Shown one piece after another: positions 25,271-35,207 of a stretch of DNA of 64,000 bases (its first letter is position 1; the number at the start of each line of letters is the position of its first letter). The position numbers and the translations under genes were made by a program. Under the pieces are notes generated by a model. It was not told where the DNA came from. It made no database searches and saw only the letters and a list, made by a program, of their open reading frames with translations. Where the stretch lies: positions 1,488,001-1,552,000 of the forward strand of contig JADIYI010000008.1 in NCBI GenBank assembly GCA_016705365.1. Direction: 5' to 3'. The stretch comes from Gammaproteobacteria bacterium. GTDB taxonomy: Bacteria; Pseudomonadota; Gammaproteobacteria; Pseudomonadales; UBA5518.

Positions 25271-26218
25271 TCAGGCGTTCGCCTCCTCGATCACCGTGGT
25301 CCAGTAATAGTCGTACTTTACGAAGTTCAGCACCTGTGAGGTGTGCACCTTGCTCACGCCCGGCATTCGTTCGATCTGGCGCATAAGCAGTTCGCTCAGT
25401 TCGTGTGCGCTGCCGAGCAATCCCATCACGAGGATGTGGTAGCGGCCCAGCACCGTTGCCACGAATCCCACGTTGGATAACGCTGCAAGGTCGCGCGCGA
25501 CGTCGTCCACCGATCGTCCGGCCACCTCTACGCCGATGGAGGCGAACATCTCGCCGTGCTCCACCCGCATGTTTCTCATTGCCGTGATGCGGATCAGATT
25601 GCGATCATGCATCGCATTGATACGCACGCGTACCGCGGATTCCGACACGCCCAACTCGTCGGCGATGGTCTGGTTCGTGGATCTGGCATCGATCCAGAGG
25701 CGCTCGATGATGGCCTTGTCCATGTTGTCGACACGCCCGTTTTCCGGAAATCGCATGGGGATTTGCGGGCGATCGATGAGCGGGCCCATCACGGTCGCGT
25801 ACTTCAGTGTCTGCAGCCCCAGGCTGAGTTGCAGGCTGCGTATGCCCCTGACGCGGGCAAGATCCTGCGTGACGAGACGCACCAGCGAGGCGTGGTTATC
25901 GGCCACGGCGACCACCTCGATATCGCAACTGCCCATCGTGAGCATCACGGACAGTATCTCGGGAATCTGCGCTAGTTCATCGGCAACTTCATCGGCAGGC
26001 AGGCCGGCAACTTCAATGCCGATGAACAGCATGAAATCGAATCCGGCGCTGGCCATATCCGCGACCGCCAGGATGCGCATCTCCTGGTGCGCCAGCATTC
26101 GCTGGATCCGGCTCCCGACCTGCCGTGCGGGCAGTCCGAGTTCTCTGGCGATCACCCGGTTCGAGCGTCGGCCATTTTGCTGGAGTAGGTTGAGTATTGA
26201 TTCGTCGGTGGGATCCAT
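25271..26218 (-). CDS. Tandem Lrp/AsnC-family regulator (two HTH, two RAM domains)
   Basis: A 315-residue protein made of two Lrp/AsnC units. Unit 1 has a helix-turn-helix at residues 5-48 (DESILNLLQQNGRRSNRVIARELGL) and a ligand/oligomerisation RAM domain at about 62-140. Unit 2 has a second helix-turn-helix at 166-210 (TNQTIADELGVSESAVRVRI) and a RAM domain at about 222-305. An ordinary Lrp protein is about 150-165 residues, so this is an internal duplication or fusion. It is divergent from the TonB receptor gene at 26425 and probably controls it; a perfect 19-bp dyad lies between them. The effector is unknown. Confidence 0.9.
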   Translation of the reverse strand: MDPTDESILNLLQQNGRRSNRVIARELGLPARQVGSRIQRMLAHQEMRILAVADMASAGFDFMLFIGIEVAGLPADEVADELAQIPEILSVMLTMGSCDIEVVAVADNHASLVRLVTQDLARVRGIRSLQLSLGLQTLKYATVMGPLIDRPQIPMRFPENGRVDNMDKAIIERLWIDARSTNQTIADELGVSESAVRVRINAMHDRNLIRITAMRNMRVEHGEMFASIGVEVAGRSVDDVARDLAALSNVGFVATVLGRYHILVMGLLGSAHELSELLMRQIERMPGVSKVHTSQVLNFVKYDYYWTTVIEEANA

Positions 26219-26349
26219 CGTGGACTCCGTTCAAGACGGCGACAGTATAGTTCGTAGATCGGTGAAACACATATCGTTGAAGATGAGTATTAAATAAATG
26301 AAATATGTCGAATAATATTTGCCAGATGATATAAATCACAATAAAATAG

Positions 26350-26368
26350 CCATTTCGTACCGAAATGG
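26350..26368. promoter_or_regulatory. Perfect inverted repeat, probable operator
   Basis: CCATTTCG-TAC-CGAAATGG is an exact dyad with 8-bp arms and a 3-bp centre, 57 bp before the TonB receptor start. It sits at the edge of a markedly AT-rich stretch (about 26265-26390). It is not followed by a T-run, so a regulator site is more likely than a terminator. The adjacent tandem Lrp is the obvious candidate to bind it. Confidence 0.6.
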
Positions 26369-26424
26369 TGACAAAAAGATAGGGCGGGTCGTCGCCTGCT
26401 CCTAGCAATGCCAAGGAGACGCTC

Positions 26425-28542
26425 ATGTACGCCGATCGACTGTTGATCACGCTTTGTATTGCCTGCGCTCTACCCTTGACCGGCCACGCCCAGGAGGCGC
26501 TTGAGGAGATCATCGTCACCGCTCAGAAACGCAGTGAAAACCTCCAGGAAGCTCCGATCTCGATCGTCAGCCTCGGTGCGGACGCACTCGAGCGGTTCGA
26601 TATCCAGAGCATCGGTGACCTCGCTTACCACATCCCCAATCTCTCGATGACGCCGTTCCCGAACAGCCCCAATGCGCCGCGACTCTTTATTCGTGGCGTC
26701 GGCAGCGGTGATCCCCAGGTGACCACCGATACCTCGGTCGGCGTCTACCTCGACGGGGTCTACCTCGCGCGCTCCATCGGCCTCGGACTTGAAGTGGCGG
26801 ATATCGAGCGCGTCGAGGTGCTGCGCGGACCGCAAGGAACCCTGTACGGGCGCAATACCACCGGTGGTGCGGTAAATGTGGTGACGGTGCGTCCGCAAAG
26901 AGATCTTTCGTTCTCACAGGAACTGGGAGCCGGCGAGCTCTCGCGATTTCACAGCAAGACCGTGCTCAATGTACCGCTCTCCGACCAGGTGTTTGGGCGC
27001 CTCGCCTATGCCAGGAACGAACGCGACGGGCCGGTCGAAAACATCGGGTCGGGCCAGGATTTCGGCAATCATGACAAGCGCGGCTTCAGGGGCGACCTGC
27101 GCTGGCTTGCCAGCGAGAGCGTCACGCTGGACTATGGCTACGATCGCAGCGACTCGAGTTATACCGGCTATTACTACCAGCTGCTCGAGGCAAATACCTA
27201 TTTCGATGGCATCCTGCCCGAGGAGGAAGATCGCCTCGACAAGGCTGCGCTGCCAAATCACTACCAGTCGGGCGACGGCGATACCGAAGGCCATACACTG
27301 ACGCTGACGGTCGATACCGGGCTCGGTGAATTCAAGTCGATTTCCGCGTATCGCGAGCTCAATGAGTCGACTTACCAGGACTACTCCGCCAACAGCTTTC
27401 TCAGCGTCATCCGCAATGCGGTCGCGCGAACCGGGCAGGACCAGTTCAGCCAGGAGTTGCAACTGGTCGGCAGCAGCGATTCGGGTAGCCTGGACTACGT
27501 GGCGGGACTCTATTACTTCGAGGAAAATGGTGATGTGTACCTCGTTGATCAAATCGACCTGATCGGCCTCACGCTGCCCGCGGCCGACGTGAGTGCGAAA
27601 AATGCCGCGTGGGCCGCATATGCGCAGCTCGCCTGGCGCCCGGCTGCCGAAAGTCCGTGGGAAATCACGCTCGGCGGCCGCTATTCGGTCGATGAGCGCG
27701 ACGCGGACAATATTTATTACGGCAAGGTGGACAAGTCCTTTGACAAGTTCACTCCCTCGTTTACCGTGGCCTACCAACTGGGAGAGTCCTCCTCGGTCTA
27801 TGGCAAGGTGGTTACAGGTTACAAATCAGGTGGGTTCAATTTACGTGCCGCCGATTTCACGCAGCCCTTCGACCCCGAGACGCTCACATCGTACGAGATC
27901 GGAGTGAAGAGCGAGCTGCTGGATCGGCGCCTGCGCTTGAATACCGCGGTGTTCTACGCGGACTACGAGGATATGCAGCTCGACATCGTGGTTCCGAACC
28001 AGCCCAATCCGGCGCTCACGCAGACCGAGAATGCCGGCAAGGCAAATGTCTCGGGTATCGAGATCGACCTCGAGGCATTGCTCGCACGTGGGTTGCGCGT
28101 CGCCCTCTCTTACGGCTATCTCGACACCGAAATCGAGAAGGTGGAGGGTGACGACAAGCGTTTCTGGGTGCTGCAGAACGCACCCGACAATCAGCTGAGT
28201 GCGGTCATCGACTGGGAAGCGGCATCGTGGTCCTGGGGCAGGCTCGACATCGCCTTCGACTATACGCATCGCGATAGCGTGTTCACGTCGGCACGGCCGA
28301 ACCCGCCCGGATTGCGCGGTGATTACATCCCCTCTTATGGCATCGGAAACCTGCGCGCCAGCCTCTCGGGCGAGGACTGGATCGGGCGCGGGAGCTTCGA
28401 GATTGCAGCTTGGGTACACAATATCTTTGACGAGGAGTACCAGATCGAGGGCCAGGGCAGCTTCTACCAACTGCACGCCAACAGGCTCGCGATATTCGGT
28501 GATCCACGCCTGTTCGGCGTCGACATCCGCTACGAATTTTGA
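26425..28542 (+). CDS. TonB-dependent outer-membrane receptor
   Basis: A 705-residue TonB-dependent receptor. It has a signal peptide (LLITLCIACALPLTGHAQ), a TonB box (EEIIVTAQKR near residue 30), a plug domain (to about 165, with VEVLRGPQGTLYGRNTTGGAVNV), and a long 22-strand barrel ending in the outer-membrane-type aromatic terminus IRYEF. It imports an unidentified, probably large or scarce substrate using the proton-motive force. AAGGAGA lies 8 nt before the ATG. It is divergent from the tandem Lrp regulator and followed by a SnoaL-like gene and SDRs. This context suggests import of a sterol-like or aromatic substrate rather than a siderophore, but that is inference. Confidence 0.95.
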   Translation: MYADRLLITLCIACALPLTGHAQEALEEIIVTAQKRSENLQEAPISIVSLGADALERFDIQSIGDLAYHIPNLSMTPFPNSPNAPRLFIRGVGSGDPQVTTDTSVGVYLDGVYLARSIGLGLEVADIERVEVLRGPQGTLYGRNTTGGAVNVVTVRPQRDLSFSQELGAGELSRFHSKTVLNVPLSDQVFGRLAYARNERDGPVENIGSGQDFGNHDKRGFRGDLRWLASESVTLDYGYDRSDSSYTGYYYQLLEANTYFDGILPEEEDRLDKAALPNHYQSGDGDTEGHTLTLTVDTGLGEFKSISAYRELNESTYQDYSANSFLSVIRNAVARTGQDQFSQELQLVGSSDSGSLDYVAGLYYFEENGDVYLVDQIDLIGLTLPAADVSAKNAAWAAYAQLAWRPAAESPWEITLGGRYSVDERDADNIYYGKVDKSFDKFTPSFTVAYQLGESSSVYGKVVTGYKSGGFNLRAADFTQPFDPETLTSYEIGVKSELLDRRLRLNTAVFYADYEDMQLDIVVPNQPNPALTQTENAGKANVSGIEIDLEALLARGLRVALSYGYLDTEIEKVEGDDKRFWVLQNAPDNQLSAVIDWEAASWSWGRLDIAFDYTHRDSVFTSARPNPPGLRGDYIPSYGIGNLRASLSGEDWIGRGSFEIAAWVHNIFDEEYQIEGQGSFYQLHANRLAIFGDPRLFGVDIRYEF

Positions 28543-28586
28543 CAGCAGATACGGCAATCGAACCAACGCAACACAAGGAGACCCCG

Positions 28587-29036
28587 ATGACTGACAAGCA
28601 CGCCGGTGACCGCTACGAGATTGAACAGTTGTTGTACCGTTACGCATGGATGGCCGATAAGCGAAAGTGGGAACTGATGGACAGCGTCTTTGCGCCGGAG
28701 GCGACAGTCGATTACACCAGCACCGGCGGCAAGAAGGGGCCTTATCGCCCCACGCTCGAGTGGCTGCATCGCGCGCTCGAGGGCTGGCCGGTAAACCTGC
28801 ACTTCACGAGCAACATATGTATCGAAATAGACGGGGACCGTGCGAATTGTCGCTGCATGTTTCTGGCGCCGATGGCGCGCCAGCGTGCTGACGGTTCTCA
28901 AGAGGTGATCACCAACGCTGGCTATTACTTTGACAAGCTGACACGCGGCCCGTCGGGTTGGCGTATCGCGGAGCGTGTCTGCACCCAGACGGTGCAGATG
29001 GGGCAGTTGCCATCGGGATACGCAATACCCGAGTGA
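28587..29036 (+). CDS. SnoaL-like/NTF2-fold protein
   Basis: A 149-residue protein with the NTF2/SnoaL-like fold: an N-terminal helix pair (YEIEQLLYRYAWMADKRKWELMDSVFAPEATVDYTS) and a curved sheet (HFTSNICIEIDGDRANCRCMFLAPM, GWRIAERVCTQT). This superfamily includes dehydratases, isomerases (steroid delta-isomerase) and small dioxygenase subunits. No catalytic Asp-His pair is clear enough to assign an activity. The start is fixed by AAGGAG 6 nt before the ATG at 28587. It lies 45 bp after the TonB receptor and ahead of two SDR genes, so it is likely part of the same operon. Confidence 0.85.
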   Translation: MTDKHAGDRYEIEQLLYRYAWMADKRKWELMDSVFAPEATVDYTSTGGKKGPYRPTLEWLHRALEGWPVNLHFTSNICIEIDGDRANCRCMFLAPMARQRADGSQEVITNAGYYFDKLTRGPSGWRIAERVCTQTVQMGQLPSGYAIPE

Positions 29037-29099
29037 CGCCAACCGGCCGATACCGGGCAACGATTTCCGGGAGCTGAAGCATCGAGTCAGTTGATGGGT

Positions 29100-29870
29100 A
29101 TGACAATGAGTAACTATGCGTTGACAGGCGGAGCTACCGGCATCGGTGCGGCTGTCAAAAAGCGACTTCGTGATTCCGGTCACAACGTTATTGTGGTGGA
29201 CATAAAGGATGCTGATATCGTGGCGGATCTGTCAACCGCCGCGGGGCGGAAATCCGCTGTGGATGGCATCAGCGCGGCCGCGCCCGATGGACTGGATGGT
29301 TTTGTTCCGTGCGCGGGATTGGGACCGAATGTACAGCCTTGCTCCTTGATCACGAGAGTCAACTATTTCGGCGTACTTGCGACTATCCGAGGCGTCATGG
29401 ATTTGCTGGTCAAACGCAGCGGCAGCGTTGTCGTCATCTCCTCCAACTCGGCCTCAATGCCGGGGCTCAACGAGCAATATGTCGATCTGCTCTTGAACGA
29501 GCAGGAAGAGCAGGCTTGCGAGCTGATTGATGCGCTGGATGGACCCACGGCGTACGCCGGTTCGAAAAATGCGCTTGCCCGCTGGATGCGGCGCAACGCC
29601 GCCGATTATGCCAGGCAGGGGATTCGCATGAATGCCGTTGCGCCGGGTATCACCAAAACGCCGTTGACTGATAAATTGCTGAATGATCCTGCATTTGGAA
29701 AGCTGATGGAGGAGTTTGGCGCCAGCATTCCTACCGGCTCCGTAGCCCGACCGGATCAGATTGCCAGTGCCGTGGATTTTTTGTTGTCGTCCGGGGCATC
29801 GTTTTGCTGTGGTTCCGTGCTGTTTGTCGACGGTGGTCACGATGCGATGTCGAGGCCCGATCAGTTCTAG
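29100..29870 (+). CDS. Short-chain dehydrogenase, 3alpha-hydroxysteroid dehydrogenase-like
   Basis: A 256-residue SDR. The cofactor motif TGGATGIG lies at the extreme N-terminus, and VVDIKDADIVADLS follows the second strand; this compact beginning, together with the long insert between the catalytic Ser (VVVISSNSAS) and Tyr-Lys (GPTAYAGSKNAL), is characteristic of Comamonas 3alpha-HSD-type and carveol-type SDRs. The insert contains EQYVDLLLNEQEEQ. It should use NAD to oxidise a ring hydroxyl. ATG codons at 29094, 29100 and 29106 are all possible, with no strong ribosome site. It is the second of a run of SDRs behind the TonB receptor. Confidence 0.88.
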   Translation: MTMSNYALTGGATGIGAAVKKRLRDSGHNVIVVDIKDADIVADLSTAAGRKSAVDGISAAAPDGLDGFVPCAGLGPNVQPCSLITRVNYFGVLATIRGVMDLLVKRSGSVVVISSNSASMPGLNEQYVDLLLNEQEEQACELIDALDGPTAYAGSKNALARWMRRNAADYARQGIRMNAVAPGITKTPLTDKLLNDPAFGKLMEEFGASIPTGSVARPDQIASAVDFLLSSGASFCCGSVLFVDGGHDAMSRPDQF

Positions 29871-29940
29871 TTGCTACTGCGTTTCTGAATCGCGGCAAGC
29901 AGCCACACCGGAAATTCCGGGACAACACGAAGGAGTAGAC

Positions 29941-30783
29941 ATGGGCGTGCTCGATGGGAAAATTGCGGTTGTGGCCGGTGGGTCTCGCGGCGTCGGGCGG
30001 GGCTGTGTCCTGGAGCTTGCTGCGGCAGGAGCCAAAGTCTATATCCTGGGTCGCACGCTGACAGAAGGCGATAGCGCATTTCCGGGAAGCCTCTCGAAAA
30101 CGGTCAGCGAGGCGGCGGATCTTGGTGGTCACGCGGTTCCAATCGTCTGCGATCTGCGCTCGGATGCCCAGATTGAAGCTGTCTTCGCCCGCGTCATTGC
30201 CGAGGATGGCCAGATTGATGTGCTCGTGAACAGTGCCTTCGATTTGCCCGAAGGCTGTGGCAACGGCGAGCGATTTTTCGAGACTCCGATCTCATTTTTT
30301 GACGACATGATGGCGGTCAGCGCACGCTCCGTCTACGTGACGACATGGCATGCCGCGCAGCACATGATTCCCCGTCGCAAGGGTCTCGTCGTAAACATCA
30401 GCTCGCAGGGATCGCGAGAGTTCTTTGTGCATGCGACTTATGGTGTAAGCAAAGCAGCCTTGGACCGGATCGGCCAGGACGCAGGGCGTGAACTCGCCGC
30501 GCAAGGGGTTGCCCTGGTGACTCTGTGGCCGTCGTTTGTGCTGACCGAGCGAATTCTCTCCCTGGACGCCGACGAGTGGGAGCTTGATCTTACAGACGCG
30601 GAGTCTCCGCGCTTTCCCGGTCGTGGCGTAGTCGCGCTTGCGGCTGATCCAGATGTCGTGACTCGGAGCGGTCGCATCTATACCACACGGCAAATGGCAG
30701 AGGCCTATGGCTTTACAGACCTGGATGGCAGGCTACCCAAAGGAGCGCCCGACCCGTTGACGCACTATCCATTGAATGACTGA
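29941..30783 (+). CDS. Short-chain dehydrogenase, DHRS1-like
   Basis: A 280-residue SDR. The NAD(P) motif is AGGSRGVGRG (about residues 12-21), with GRTLTEG after the second strand favouring NADP, and the catalytic residues are in NISSQGSREFFVHATYGVSKAAL. The typical NNAG motif reads NSAF here. It has a C-terminal extension past the core (SGRIYTTRQMAEAYGFTDLDGRL) seen in DHRS1-type SDRs. The ATG at 29941 has AAGGAG 6 nt upstream. It is 70 bp after the previous SDR and in the same direction. The substrate is unknown. Confidence 0.9.
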   Translation: MGVLDGKIAVVAGGSRGVGRGCVLELAAAGAKVYILGRTLTEGDSAFPGSLSKTVSEAADLGGHAVPIVCDLRSDAQIEAVFARVIAEDGQIDVLVNSAFDLPEGCGNGERFFETPISFFDDMMAVSARSVYVTTWHAAQHMIPRRKGLVVNISSQGSREFFVHATYGVSKAALDRIGQDAGRELAAQGVALVTLWPSFVLTERILSLDADEWELDLTDAESPRFPGRGVVALAADPDVVTRSGRIYTTRQMAEAYGFTDLDGRLPKGAPDPLTHYPLND

Positions 30784-30955
30784 TCGAACTGCTTGGCAGG
30801 ACCAGCTTCGATGCGCTGGTGCAAGCGGGCGAGGCAGGCAACGACAGTGGTGTCAGGCGGGCCCCAGCCACCTCCAGTTCGATTTCGTCGTTGACCGCGC
30901 CCTTTTTCACGAGCGTCATTTTCCCGAGAAACTGATTGCGCGCGCTGGTATCCAA
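30765..30955 (-). pseudogene. Remnant of a molybdopterin-binding (Mop/TOBE) protein
   Basis: On the minus strand the sequence after a TTG at 30955 (AGGAG 7 nt upstream) reads DTSARNQFLGKMTLVKKGAVNDEIELEVAG, a near-typical first half of the Mop/TOBE domain. After this the frame is lost: the match continues in the next frame (PDTTVVACLARL) and then decays to a stop at 30765. A 68-70 residue Mop protein would bind molybdate or the molybdenum cofactor. The 3' end overlaps the end of the plus-strand SDR by 19 bp. Confidence 0.55.
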
Positions 30956-31195
30956 GCTCACTCTCCTGTGCGCCGGTCAAATCGGCAAGGACGTGGTTCA
31001 AAGGCTTCAAAGGTGTGTTCACAGGCGCTGATCCAGGGCCGTTGGCCTGGGGCTGCGGCCCATACTGGTCGTCACGCATGAACTTTTGGCAATCCGTGGT
31101 CCGCCGCGGTTTCTGAAACCCGCGCTGGAAGTTACTATTCCCCGCGGACACCGGCGTATCGCCGGGTAACAGCAATCGCAACGGGAGCAAGGAAT
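30956..31195. other. Intergenic stretch, nothing further seen
   Basis: Together with the Mop remnant this makes a gap of about 410 bp between two plus-strand SDR genes. Apart from the remnant and the ribosome site (GGGAGCAAGGA) before the next SDR, I see no gene, clear promoter or repeat. It may be a site of past insertion or deletion. Confidence 0.4.
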
Positions 31196-31963
31196 ATGGG
31201 ACGTCTGGCAGGCAAGGTGGCCATCATTACCGGAGCAGCCCGCGGGCAGGGCGCGGCCGAGGCACGCTTCTTCGTCAAGGAGGGTGCCAGGGTTCTGATT
31301 ACCGACGTAATCGACGAACCCGGTGAGGCGCTGGCGAAAGAACTCGGCGCGAATGCGCGCTACATGCATCTCGATGTGAGCAAGGAAGCGCAGTGGGGTC
31401 CGGTGGTGGCGGCTGCCGGGGAAATGGGCCCGCTCAACATACTGGTCAACAACGCGGCAGTTTTGTTCGCGGCGGCGATTGCGCAGACCTCGCTGGCGGA
31501 TTACCAGCGCGTGATCGGCATCAACCAGGTCGGCTGTTTTCTCGGCATGCAGGCCGTGATCGAGCCGATGAAACGGGCCGGAGGCGGCGCGATCGTCAAT
31601 ATTTCCTCGGTCGACGGATTGCAGTCGAAGAATGGCCTGATTGCCTACAGTGCCAGCAAGTGGGCGATTCGAGGCATGACCAAGAGCGCCGCGATCGAAC
31701 TCGGGGTTCATGGCATCCGGGTGAATTCGATCCACCCGGGCGGAATCGATACCGTCATGGGCAATCCGGCCGGCAACCCGTTGGCGCAGGTGAACGAGTT
31801 CTACAAGCATCATCCGCTGCCACGCGTCGGGCACGCCGAGGAGGTCGCGCATATGGCGGTATTCCTGGCCTCGGACGAGGCGAGCTATTGCACCGGTTCG
31901 GAATATCCGGTGGATGGCGGCTGGAACGCCGGCCTGCGCAGCCCCAGCCTGCCCGGGTTCTGA
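31196..31963 (+). CDS. Short-chain dehydrogenase, 3alpha(20beta)-hydroxysteroid dehydrogenase-like
   Basis: A 255-residue classical SDR. Motifs: TGAARGQGAAEAR (cofactor; the Gln in GQG is typical of 20beta-HSD-like members), DV after the second strand for NAD, NNAA near residue 86, and the catalytic Ser, Tyr and Lys in NISSVDGLQSKNGLIAYSASKWA. The sequence ends SLPGF beyond the GGWNAG dimer segment. Its closest named relatives by motif are 3alpha(20beta)-hydroxysteroid dehydrogenases. It continues the SDR run behind the TonB receptor. The true substrate is not certain. Confidence 0.9.
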   Translation: MGRLAGKVAIITGAARGQGAAEARFFVKEGARVLITDVIDEPGEALAKELGANARYMHLDVSKEAQWGPVVAAAGEMGPLNILVNNAAVLFAAAIAQTSLADYQRVIGINQVGCFLGMQAVIEPMKRAGGGAIVNISSVDGLQSKNGLIAYSASKWAIRGMTKSAAIELGVHGIRVNSIHPGGIDTVMGNPAGNPLAQVNEFYKHHPLPRVGHAEEVAHMAVFLASDEASYCTGSEYPVDGGWNAGLRSPSLPGF

Positions 31964-32122
31964 GCTCGCAACGACTTCCCGGAGAGCGGGGTCGATGAAC
32001 ATGGCGGCTGATGCGGCTGGCGCCGATGCTCCCCGGTTCCCGTATCCGCGATTTCGCGCGAAACGGCGCGCGCCGGTGCTGGCTGAATTCGAAGCCGGTG
32101 GCTGACGGGAGCACCAGGACAC

Positions 32123-32587
32123 ATGGCAATCGAGATCGAGCGCAAATTCCTGGTGGCCGACACGGCATTTCTTGCCGGTCTCGAGGGCGAACGACTGGTA
32201 CAGGGCTATGTTGCCGGCACGGAGCGCGCGACGGTGCGGGTGCGGCGCTGCGGCGAGCAGGCCTGGCTGACCCTGAAGGGGCGCAGCGTCGGTATCAGTC
32301 GCAGCGAATTCGAGTACCCGATACCGCCGGCCGATGCCGAGCGCATGTTGCTCGAGCTGTGTGCCGATCCGGTGATCAGCAAGACCCGCTACCGCGTGCG
32401 GTATGGCGATCATCTGTGGGAGGTCGATGTCTTCGACGGTGCCAACGCGGGGCTGGTAATCGCGGAGATCGAGCTGGCACGCGAGGACGAGGTCTTTGCC
32501 GTGCCTGAATGGCTCGGCGCCGAGGTCTCGGGCGACCCGCGCTATTTCAACTCCCGGCTGGCCGAACACCCGTACCGGAGCTGGTGA
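32123..32587 (+). CDS. CYTH-domain inorganic triphosphatase
   Basis: A 154-residue single CYTH domain, the size of Nitrosomonas NeuTTM-type tripolyphosphatases. It begins with the signature EIERKFLV (the ExExK metal-binding motif, residues 3-8), and has the alternating basic strands of the tunnel (ATVRVRRCGEQAWLTLKGR) and the final acidic strand EIELAREDE. These enzymes hydrolyse inorganic triphosphate with a divalent metal. The tail AEVSGDPRYFNSRLAEHPY is typical. It converges with the ABC-F gene, 18 bp away. Confidence 0.93.
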   Translation: MAIEIERKFLVADTAFLAGLEGERLVQGYVAGTERATVRVRRCGEQAWLTLKGRSVGISRSEFEYPIPPADAERMLLELCADPVISKTRYRVRYGDHLWEVDVFDGANAGLVIAEIELAREDEVFAVPEWLGAEVSGDPRYFNSRLAEHPYRSW

Positions 32588-32605
32588 GCACGGTCGGTAC
32601 CCGGG

Positions 32606-34498
<1,893 letters not shown>

Positions 34499-34525
34499 GA
34501 ATCGGGGTTCTGTTGCCGGATCCGC

Positions 34526-35176
34526 TCAGATGGCGCGAAGTCGCTGGCATGCTGACTGGATCGCCGCATCGACCTGTTCCCGGCTCGATGCCGTGGCACA
34601 CAGATCGCGCAGCTCGCCATCGAGCAGCCGGTAGATCCACGCGTGCACGGTCAATTCCTGTCCGCGCTCCCAGGCGTCCTGTACCACCGTGGTCTGGCAC
34701 ACGTTCTGGACCTGCTCGATCACGTTCAGCTCGCACAGCCGGTCGCTCATGTGCACGGTGTCGGAGATGCCGGCAAAGGTTGCCGCGTGTTTCTTGTGCA
34801 CGTCCTGCACATGACGCAGCCAGTTGTCGACCAGTCCGAGCCGGCGGTTCGCCAGCGCCGCGGCCACGCCACCACAACCGTAATGACCACAGACGATGAT
34901 GTGCCTGATCTTCAGCACATCGACGGCGAACTGCATCACCGAAAGACAATTCAGATCGGTGTGCACCACCACGTTGGCGACATTGCGATGCACGAACACT
35001 TCGCCGGGCAGCAGGCCAACGATCTCGTTGGCAGGCACACGGCTGTCGGCACAGCCGATCCACAGGTACTGCGGTGCCTGCTGGGTGGCGAGCGCCTCGA
35101 AAAACCCGGCGTCGCGCGTCTTCATCTGCGCCGCCCAGCGACGGTTGTTGGTAAAGAGATCCTTGATATCGCTCAT
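34526..35176 (-). CDS. can: Beta-class carbonic anhydrase
   Basis: A 216-residue beta-carbonic anhydrase that interconverts CO2 and bicarbonate in the cytoplasm with a zinc ion. Ligands match E. coli Can numbering: Cys42 in GCADSRVPAN, His98 and Cys101 in CGHYGCGG, with the Asp44-Arg46 dyad in CADSR. It lies 31 bp downstream of the SCP-x/aldolase-like thiolase gene and 27 bp upstream of the ABC-F gene on the minus strand. It supplies bicarbonate for carboxylations and is usually a housekeeping gene. Confidence 0.95.
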   Translation of the reverse strand: MSDIKDLFTNNRRWAAQMKTRDAGFFEALATQQAPQYLWIGCADSRVPANEIVGLLPGEVFVHRNVANVVVHTDLNCLSVMQFAVDVLKIRHIIVCGHYGCGGVAAALANRRLGLVDNWLRHVQDVHKKHAATFAGISDTVHMSDRLCELNVIEQVQNVCQTTVVQDAWERGQELTVHAWIYRLLDGELRDLCATASSREQVDAAIQSACQRLRAI

Positions 35177-35207
35177 CGTGTGTTTCCGTCTGCCACCGGG
35201 GCGCGCT

